In this document: positions 7,784-13,038 of the stretch, piece after piece
Layout: every line of letters begins with the position of its first letter
Numbering within the stretch: the first letter of the stretch is position 1
Origin: CAZKFN01 sp964552035
Lineage (GTDB): Bacteria; Bacteroidota; Bacteroidia; Flavobacteriales_E; Vicingaceae
Assembly (NCBI GenBank): GCA_964552035.1
Contig: CAZKFN010000048.1
Location: forward strand, 1 to 16,041
Direction: 5' to 3'
DNA length: 16,041 nucleotides
Notes under the pieces: model-generated
Told to the model about the DNA's origin: nothing
Databases searched by the model: none
What the model saw: only the letters and a program-made list of their open reading frames with translations
Program-made: the position numbers and the translations under genes

Positions 7784-7803
7784 ATATTATGCATGCATAG
7801 TAT
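7784..7803. promoter_or_regulatory. 20-bp palindromic candidate operator for the MarR regulator
   Basis: TATGCATGCATA (7788-7799) is a perfect 12-bp palindrome. With its flanks (ATAT before, GTAT after) it extends to 20 bp with one mismatched pair of positions. It lies 13-32 bp upstream of the candidate -7 element, i.e. over the expected -33 region, so a bound dimer would block RNA polymerase. Size and placement are typical of MarR-type operators; binding is inferred. Confidence 0.5.
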
Positions 7804-7827
7804 GTTTATTTAGGATTTATTAATAAC

Positions 7828-7835
7828 AGCATGCT
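7828..7835. promoter_or_regulatory. Second GCATGC-centred palindrome upstream of the MarR gene
   Basis: AGCATGCT is a perfect 8-bp palindrome sharing its GCATGC core with the larger palindrome at 7784-7803; the two centres are 38 bp apart. It may be a weaker secondary site serving the MarR promoter or the divergent thioredoxin gene, but it is short enough to occur by chance. Confidence 0.25.
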
Positions 7836-7975
7836 AAGTTGATAAAAATAAATAAATTAAAATGTATAGTACTCAGTAAGTTATTAAAAGTTTAAAGGTC
7901 ATATTCTACCATAAAAAATCTTATTTAAAACAAGCTTTTATTTTTATTGTTATAAGCTAATAAAGAATAGGGCTT

Positions 7976-8269
7976 ATGAAACTTCGGGATATTTTAAAAG
8001 AAAATGAATTAGTTTTAGTAGAGTTTGGCGCAGCTTGGTGTGGTCCCTGTCATAGTATGAAGCCTATTTTGGAAGAATTGAGGAATAGGATAGGAGATAA
8101 GGCCTTAGTGTTAGAAGTTGATGTAGATAAAGAGCCTAGAAATGCTAAGCCTCATAATATATTTAGCTTACCAACCATCATTCTTTTTAAAAATGGAGTA
8201 GAGAAATGGAAAAGGATAGGGGTGCGTTCTTCTGATGAAATGGAAAAAGCCATTGCTAAATATTTATAA
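7976..8269 (+). CDS. Small thioredoxin-family protein
   Basis: This 97-residue single-domain thioredoxin has the canonical redox motif WCGPC at 21-25 and the cis-proline at Pro66 in SLPTIILFKNG. The rest of the beta-alpha-beta-alpha-beta-beta-alpha fold continues to the C-terminus. There is no signal peptide or membrane segment, so it should act in the cytosol as a disulfide reductase. It differs from classical thioredoxin-1. It is about 10 residues short at the N-terminus (the first beta strand is absent or reduced). The buried Asp before the active site (VDFWAxWCGPC) is Glu here (VEFGAAWCGPC), and the loop before cis-Pro is unlike the usual YGIRGIPT. It stands between the fad operon (divergent) and the acyl-CoA synthetase (convergent, stops 13 bp apart). 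Start ATG 7976 is preceded by an AGG-like run. A specialised partner is possible but not shown. Confidence 0.88.
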   Translation: MKLRDILKENELVLVEFGAAWCGPCHSMKPILEELRNRIGDKALVLEVDVDKEPRNAKPHNIFSLPTIILFKNGVEKWKRIGVRSSDEMEKAIAKYL

Positions 8270-8282
8270 ACTTAGGCTTGTT

Positions 8283-10046
8283 TTATCCCCTGTACATTTT
8301 TTCAACAGCCTCTTTAAAGTTTTTCATCACTACCTGTCTTTTTACTTTCATTGTAGGAGTCATCTCGTCGGTGGCTATTGTCCATTCATGGTCTGAAAGA
8401 ATAATTCTTTTTACTTGTTCATAATGAGCAAAACCCTTATTGAACTCTTCTACATCCTGCATAATTCTTTCATGCACTTCTTGGCTATTAGCTATTTCTT
8501 CATGTGTTTTATAAGGATAGCCTTTTATTTCACACCAGTTTTTTACAAATTTAAAATCGGGTTGAATTATTGCAGCTGGGTGTTTTTCACCTTCGCCAAT
8601 AACCATGATATGTTCTATGAATTGAGAAGCTTTAATGCTGTTTTCTAGAAGAGCAGGAGCGATATATTTTCCCCCAGAGGTTTTAAAAGTTTCTTTTTTT
8701 CTACCAGTAATTTGCAAAAATTCACCTTCAATCATTTGTCCTAAATCTCCAGATTTAAACCAGCCATCATCGGTAAAAGCCTCTTTAGTGGCAGCTTCAT
8801 TTTTATAATATCCAATCATCACATTAGGTCCTTTTACTAATATTTCACCATCTTCAGCGATTTTTACTTGTACATCTTTAATAGGCCTACCAACAGTTCC
8901 AATTCTAGTTCCATCGTTATTTTCTTCGTTTACTGCTATAACAGGAGAGGTTTCCGTCAATCCATAACCTTCCATTACAGGAATTTTTGCTGCTAAAAAG
9001 ATTCTAGCTAATCGAGGTTGTAGCGCTGCCGCACCTGAGGCTATAGCTTTTGCGTTTCCTCCCAACGCTTCTCTCCATTTGCTAAAGATGAGCTTATTAG
9101 CAATGCTTAATTTAAATTCATACCAAGCTCCATTAGCTCTATTTACTTCATATTGCATACCTAAGTCAACAGCCCAAAAGAAAAGGGCTCTTTTAATTCC
9201 TTTTAGTTCTTTTCCTTTGGCTATAATAGCATCGTAAACCTTTTCTAAAAGCCTTGGAACTGCTGTGAAGACTTTAGGTTTAACCTCTCTTAAATTGGCG
9301 GCAACAGTTTCTAGAGATTCAGCATAATAAATAGATGTTCCTACATAAATATAGAGATAACACACCATTCGCTCGTAAACATGGCATAAAGGTAGAAAAC
9401 TGAGGGAGTTCGAATCTTTGCTAACCGGAAGCCTTTCTCTAGACCCCAATACATTAGAAACAAGGTTTTTATGAGAAAGCATCACCCCTTTGGGTCGTCC
9501 AGTTGTTCCAGAAGTGTATATTAAAGTCGCCAAATCATCTTCTGTGATGCTGTCTTGAATTGCTTTTAATTCTTCTTTTTTAATTTCCTTACCTAATTCT
9601 TTTACCTTTTCCCAACTTTTCCCACCTTGAATATCATCAAAACAATAAACTTCAGTCAAACTGTTAATTTTATCAAATACCGATTTTACCTTTTGGAAAA
9701 TTTCCTCATCTGAAACAAAGCAAAGTTTGGTTTCGGCATCGTTCATAATAAAGGAATAATCTTCAGCAGTTATGGTTGGGTATAGCGGTACACTAATCAT
9801 TCCAGCAAATAAAATTCCTAAGTCTAAAATGTGCCACTCTGGTCTATTGTTAGAAATTAAGGCAATTTTATCACCAGCTTGCAAACCCAAAGCCAAAAGT
9901 CCTGAAGCCACTTCTTCTGCTTGTTTGTGAAATGATTCAGTAGAGGTTTTAACCCACTGTCCGTTGATTTTAGCAGCAAGAGCATCCTCTTTAGGATAGT
10001 TGTTTATTTGATGATAATGAAGATCGAATATTCTTTTTGGCTCCAT
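8283..10046 (-). CDS. Long-chain acyl-CoA synthetase (AMP-forming)
   Basis: This 587-residue member of the ANL adenylate-forming superfamily activates fatty acid with ATP to acyl-AMP and then transfers it to CoA. The phosphate-binding motif YTSGTTGRPKG is at 177-187. The acyl-adenylate motif GYGLTET is at 360-366, followed by the conserved SGDLG near 432-436 and the hinge region GRKKETFKTSGGKY (448-460). The C-terminal Lys567 in TPTMKVKR sits where the catalytic lysine of the family does. The pattern (LPLCHVYER, GAAALQPRLARIF) fits the FadD15/long-chain group widespread in Bacteroidota; no membrane anchor is seen, so it is probably peripheral on the inner membrane. It is transcribed alone, towards the thioredoxin gene. 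An inverted repeat covers its likely promoter. Its product would feed the nearby fad operon. Exact chain length cannot be read from sequence. Confidence 0.92.
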   Translation of the reverse strand: MEPKRIFDLHYHQINNYPKEDALAAKINGQWVKTSTESFHKQAEEVASGLLALGLQAGDKIALISNNRPEWHILDLGILFAGMISVPLYPTITAEDYSFIMNDAETKLCFVSDEEIFQKVKSVFDKINSLTEVYCFDDIQGGKSWEKVKELGKEIKKEELKAIQDSITEDDLATLIYTSGTTGRPKGVMLSHKNLVSNVLGSRERLPVSKDSNSLSFLPLCHVYERMVCYLYIYVGTSIYYAESLETVAANLREVKPKVFTAVPRLLEKVYDAIIAKGKELKGIKRALFFWAVDLGMQYEVNRANGAWYEFKLSIANKLIFSKWREALGGNAKAIASGAAALQPRLARIFLAAKIPVMEGYGLTETSPVIAVNEENNDGTRIGTVGRPIKDVQVKIAEDGEILVKGPNVMIGYYKNEAATKEAFTDDGWFKSGDLGQMIEGEFLQITGRKKETFKTSGGKYIAPALLENSIKASQFIEHIMVIGEGEKHPAAIIQPDFKFVKNWCEIKGYPYKTHEEIANSQEVHERIMQDVEEFNKGFAHYEQVKRIILSDHEWTIATDEMTPTMKVKRQVVMKNFKEAVEKMYRG

Positions 10047-10072
10047 TCTTTGGGTGTTTTTTATATGATAAA

Positions 10073-10107
10073 ATAGAAGTATAAAGATACGCAGTTTTTA
10101 CTTCTAT
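10073..10107. promoter_or_regulatory. 13-bp inverted repeat over the acyl-CoA synthetase promoter
   Basis: ATAGAAGTATAAA at 10073-10085 and TTTTTACTTCTAT at 10095-10107 are complementary at 12 of 13 positions around a 9-bp spacer. On the minus strand TATCTTTA (10089-10082), close to the TAnnTTTG -7 consensus, lies inside the structure about 35 bp before the ATG. This could be an operator or a leader hairpin; it shows no similarity to the MarR palindrome. Confidence 0.45.
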
Positions 10108-10108
10108 C

Positions 10109-10123
10109 ATAAAACTAGATAAT
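10109..10123 (+). repeat. 15-bp direct repeat, copy 1
   Basis: ATAAAACTAGATAAT occurs here, next to the inverted repeat of the synthetase promoter, and again exactly at 10357-10371, directly before the sulfotransferase start codon. No further copy was noticed elsewhere in the window. Confidence 0.7.
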
Positions 10124-10201
10124 TTTAATCGGTTTTTATGCGTGTTTGTTTTTTATTTAAAAAGAGAAAAATTCTATATAAAGTGTGAAAACTTTGTAAA
10201 A

Positions 10202-10213
10202 ATCACCTCCTTT
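10202..10213 (+). other. 12-nt anti-Shine-Dalgarno-like sequence
   Basis: ATCACCTCCTTT on the plus strand equals the 3' tail typical of bacterial 16S rRNA; its complement on the minus strand is a full-length Shine-Dalgarno sequence (AAAGGAGGTGAT). No start codon followed by an open frame lies at the right distance on the minus strand, so it is not serving an ordinary gene. Confidence 0.4.
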
Positions 10214-10271
10214 AACAAACTTTAATCAATCTTTAGGATAGAAGGGTTTTCGATTTTCTAAGTTTGTTAAA
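10211..10271. repeat. 12-bp perfect inverted repeat with 37-bp spacer
   Basis: TTTAACAAACTT (10211-10222) and AAGTTTGTTAAA (10260-10271) are perfect reverse complements. The right arm includes TAAGTTTG (10259-10266), an exact match to the Bacteroidota -7 element TAnnTTTG, which could drive the sulfotransferase with a leader of about 100 nt; a -33 element was not seen. Confidence 0.45.
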
Positions 10272-10293
10272 CAGCTGATTTTATCGATTAAAA

Positions 10294-10323
10294 AAGGATA
10301 ATCAATTTAAATTGATAGTCCTT
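10294..10323. repeat. 30-bp near-palindrome
   Basis: A perfect 16-bp core ATCAATTTAAATTGAT (10301-10316) is flanked, after two unpaired bases each side, by AAGGA (10294-10298) and TCCTT (10319-10323). On the minus strand it is followed by a run of six T, as in an intrinsic terminator, yet no minus-strand gene ends here. A regulator-binding site is the simplest alternative. Confidence 0.5.
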
Positions 10324-10356
10324 AAAATTATTTGTCTAAATTATTAGCTTATTAAT

Positions 10357-10371
10357 ATAAAACTAGATAAT
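10357..10371 (+). repeat. 15-bp direct repeat, copy 2
   Basis: This is the second perfect copy of ATAAAACTAGATAAT, in the same orientation and 248 bp from the first. It ends two bases before the ATG of the sulfotransferase, so it overlaps the position where ribosomes load. Confidence 0.7.
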
Positions 10372-10373
10372 CA

Positions 10374-11399
10374 ATGCTTAACAAACCAATTTTTATTTTA
10401 GGGTCTCATAAATCAGGAACTAGTTTATTGAGAAGTCTTTTTGATGGACATTCAGAGATATTTACTAATCCTATAGAGACTCATTTCTTCGATCTTTTTG
10501 GGGAGTGGGTAGATTATGATTATAGAAGACAGAAACCGGAAGAAGTTTCTATTGAAAAAGTAAAAACACTATTGAATAAATATATTCGTTATGTGGAAAA
10601 AAGAGATAATCCTATGGCCGCTTTTCAAGGAAAGGACCTTTTTGATATGGATAGGTTTAATGAAATCCTTTCAGAGCTAACCAACGAATCTTCTAGGCAA
10701 GATATAATACAGACCTATTTTAAAGCTACGTATTATTCTATATATGGAAAACACTTGCCAACCGATAAACGTATTGTTCACAAAGCTGTTGGTCTTGGGG
10801 AGTTTGCATTAGAATTACATCAACTATTTCCAGATGCTAAATTTGTACACATTATAAGAAATCCTTATTCTAACTTGGTATCTTTTAGAAAATTTCATTC
10901 TAAAACAACTAAATTCCCATTAATAAATCGCTTAATTAACTCGCTCAACAACAATTATTTTTATATGTATAAGAATAGTCAGTTGATTGACAATTACTAT
11001 GTGTTAAAATACGAAGATTTGGTAACTCAACCTGATAAAGAAATAGGGAAACTTTGCCAATTCTTGGAGTTAAAACCAGAAGAAGCTTTGTACACGCCAA
11101 CTACTATTGGTGAAACATGGAAAGGAAATAGCACCACAGGCAAAAAGTTTAAGGGGATTGAGAATAAGTATCTCGAGGTTTGGAAGGAAGAAATTCATCC
11201 CTTAGAAGTATATTATGTCAACAACAATTTTGACCATATCTTAAGAGACTTTGAATACAGTCATTTTGAGAAAAAGGGAAGTAAGTTGATGCCCATAAAA
11301 AATGAAGGTTTTATAAGATACTTATACAACAGGGTTTATGTGGGTTACAACAGGTATTATAACAATAAAGTTTTTGCAATGTCTAATCCAACTAATTAG
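10374..11399 (+). CDS. Sulfotransferase family protein (Sulfotransfer_3 type)
   Basis: This 341-residue protein has the PAPS-dependent sulfotransferase fold and would move a sulfuryl group to a hydroxyl or amine of an unknown acceptor. The 5'-phosphosulfate loop is GSHKSGTSLL at 10-19, right after the first strand (PIFILG). The 3'-phosphate-binding segment is FVHIIRNPYSNLVSFRKF, with Arg162 and Ser170 eight residues apart as in characterised sulfotransferases. KYEDLVTQPDKEIGKLCQFLEL (212-233) is the conserved C-terminal family segment. There is no signal peptide or membrane span, so it is likely cytosolic or at the inner face of the membrane. It has its own upstream region with several repeats and ends one base from the convergent amidohydrolase. 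No PAPS-synthesis gene (CysC/CysN/CysD) is in the window. The acceptor could be a glycan, lipid or small metabolite. Confidence 0.85.
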   Translation: MLNKPIFILGSHKSGTSLLRSLFDGHSEIFTNPIETHFFDLFGEWVDYDYRRQKPEEVSIEKVKTLLNKYIRYVEKRDNPMAAFQGKDLFDMDRFNEILSELTNESSRQDIIQTYFKATYYSIYGKHLPTDKRIVHKAVGLGEFALELHQLFPDAKFVHIIRNPYSNLVSFRKFHSKTTKFPLINRLINSLNNNYFYMYKNSQLIDNYYVLKYEDLVTQPDKEIGKLCQFLELKPEEALYTPTTIGETWKGNSTTGKKFKGIENKYLEVWKEEIHPLEVYYVNNNFDHILRDFEYSHFEKKGSKLMPIKNEGFIRYLYNRVYVGYNRYYNNKVFAMSNPTN

Positions 11400-11401
11400 A
11401 C
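11381..11401. terminator. Short stem-loop straddling two convergent stop codons (weak)
   Basis: GTCTAAT (11381-11387) pairs with ATTAGAC (11395-11401) around a 7-nt loop. It covers the sulfotransferase stop and touches the amidohydrolase stop, which lies only one base away. The stem is short and A+T-rich, so it may be a weak bidirectional terminator or chance. Confidence 0.3.
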
Positions 11402-13038
11402 TATTTCTTATAAACCTCTTCGCCATTTATAAAGGTTCTTAGGACCTTCGTTTCTAAAAGTTCCTCTTCTGTTACTTGCATTAAATCTTTGTTGAGAATA
11501 ATAAAATCTGCTGCTTTATCAACTTGTAGACTGCCTTTTTCATTATCTTCAAAATTAGCAATAGCCGCCCATATCGTCATTCCTCTAATGGCTTCTTTTC
11601 TACTTAAACTATTTTCCATTTGAAAACCATTTTCAGGATACAGCTTTGCATCTTTTCTAAAAACAGCAGCAAAGAAAGTTTTTAAAGGATCAATATCTTC
11701 AATAGGGAAGTCCGTTCCTAAAGCTAATAATCCATTTTGTTTTAAAAGCTCTTTCCAAGCATAGGCTGTTTTAGCTCTATCCTTACCTAATCTCTCTTCT
11801 AGCCAATACATATCTGAAGTGGCATGAGTTGGCTGTATGCTAGGAATAATATTATAGGTTCTAAATAATGCTATATCCTTAGGATCAACAACTTGTGCAT
11901 GTTCGATTCTCCATCTTAAGTCATTGGTACTTTTAAGAACATTGCCATAAATATTCAGCATTAATCGGTTAGCGGCATCCCCAATTGCATGAGTGTTCAT
12001 TTGATAACCGTATTGATGCAATTCCCCTGCTTCTGCTTCAAAGTAACTGCTATCTTCAATAAATAAACCAGTATTTTCTGGATCGTCTTGATAAGGTTCT
12101 AATAATTTGGCACCTCTAGAACCTAAAGCACCGTCAGAAAAATATTTAAATGATCGAATGTTTAAACGTTCAGTTTGATAAGGCCCTTGATATAAAAATT
12201 CAGTTTTATTATCTTCCGTTGGGCTTAGCATAGCATATACCTTAATTTTTAAATGTCCGCCTTGTTGCATACTATCAATAATATGCACTACTTTGTTGGT
12301 CGTATAAGCATCACTTAAGGTAGTTAAGCCTTTGGCAAAACACATTTCTTCAGCTTTTAATAAAGATCGGGCTATTTCTTCAGTAGTTTGAGGTGGAATA
12401 TGGGCTGCTAATTGATCTACTGCGTTATCGATAAGTATTCCAGTGAGTTCACCATTTTCTTTAACATAAATTCCCCCTTCAATAGTAGATTCACTAGTAA
12501 TTCCTCCTATTTCTAAAGCTTTTTGATTGGCGATAGCTGCATGTCCATCAATTCTTTTTAAAAGTACGGGTCGATCTGGGAAAAGACGATCTAATTTATC
12601 CTTTTTTGGAAAAGATTTTGTTTCCCATTTATTTTGATCCCAACCCCTACCTGTAATCCATTCTCCTTCATAATCTTTTGCAAAATTTATTGTTCTTTCA
12701 ATTACTTCTTCCCAGCTCATACTGCCGATAAGCTGTACTTCGAAAAAGGTGTTTCCATAAGAAAGGAAATGACAGTGAGCATCAATAAAACCGGGATAAA
12801 TAAAAGCAAGTTTAGCATCCACTTCTTTAGTTGAGGAGTATTTATTTTTGATTTGATTATTTGGTCCAATTTCAATGATTTTTCCATCTTTTATGGCCAT
12901 AGCTTCTGCAGTGGAAAACTGTTCATCAACTAGATAAATTTTAGCATTATGAACGATTAAGTCGGCTTCTTCAGTATAAAAACAGGCGCTCATATTCATT
13001 ATGAAAATTGAGGAGAGAAGATAGATTAGATTTTTCAT
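11401..13038 (-). CDS. Lipoprotein amidohydrolase (YtcJ-like, Amidohydro_3)
   Basis: This 545-residue metal-dependent hydrolase belongs to the amidohydrolase superfamily. The N-terminus is a lipoprotein signal peptide with the lipobox MSAC, so Cys19 would be lipidated and the enzyme held at the periplasmic face or outer membrane. The metal ligands visible are H88 and H90 in GFIDAHCHF, a probable carboxylated Lys298 in KYFSDGALGSRGA, H350 in THAIGD, H380 in RIEHAQ and D443 in GTDFPIE. The composite small beta domain is made from residues about 25-80 and 495-543 (DFIILNKDL...VLRTFINGEEVY). Family members cleave N-acyl, amide or imide bonds, but substrate is not readable. The ATG overlaps the stop of the upstream membrane protein by ATGA (13035-13038), so the two are probably translated together. 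The gene ends one base from the convergent sulfotransferase. Confidence 0.88.
   Translation of the reverse strand: MKNLIYLLSSIFIMNMSACFYTEEADLIVHNAKIYLVDEQFSTAEAMAIKDGKIIEIGPNNQIKNKYSSTKEVDAKLAFIYPGFIDAHCHFLSYGNTFFEVQLIGSMSWEEVIERTINFAKDYEGEWITGRGWDQNKWETKSFPKKDKLDRLFPDRPVLLKRIDGHAAIANQKALEIGGITSESTIEGGIYVKENGELTGILIDNAVDQLAAHIPPQTTEEIARSLLKAEEMCFAKGLTTLSDAYTTNKVVHIIDSMQQGGHLKIKVYAMLSPTEDNKTEFLYQGPYQTERLNIRSFKYFSDGALGSRGAKLLEPYQDDPENTGLFIEDSSYFEAEAGELHQYGYQMNTHAIGDAANRLMLNIYGNVLKSTNDLRWRIEHAQVVDPKDIALFRTYNIIPSIQPTHATSDMYWLEERLGKDRAKTAYAWKELLKQNGLLALGTDFPIEDIDPLKTFFAAVFRKDAKLYPENGFQMENSLSRKEAIRGMTIWAAIANFEDNEKGSLQVDKAADFIILNKDLMQVTEEELLETKVLRTFINGEEVYKK

Larger units (their letters stand above)
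10047..10373. other. Structured divergent intergenic region, 327 bp
   Basis: The region separates the acyl-CoA synthetase (minus) from the sulfotransferase (plus). It holds no credible ORF (longest seen, from ATG 10138, is 16 codons). It contains five kinds of internal symmetry, listed separately: inverted repeat 10073-10107, direct repeats 10109-10123 and 10357-10371, inverted repeat 10211-10271, near-palindrome 10294-10323, and an anti-Shine-Dalgarno-like stretch 10202-10213. Together they occupy a large share of the gap. Confidence 0.7.

Noticed and set aside
7740..7784. Longer MarR reading frame starting at TTG 7784
   Set aside because: It would place the start inside the palindrome and upstream of the -7 element, and adds 15 residues not typical of the family; ATG 7739 gives a normal 149-residue protein.
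8270..8282. Terminator between thioredoxin and acyl-CoA synthetase genes
   Set aside because: Only 13 bp separate the stops, and the TAAAC/GTTTTA match is too short and imperfect to call a hairpin.
10109..10371. Miniature transposon (MITE) bounded by 15-bp target duplications
   Set aside because: The DNA just inside the two direct repeats shows no terminal inverted repeats, and 15 bp would be an unusual duplication length. Kept only as a possible duplication scar.
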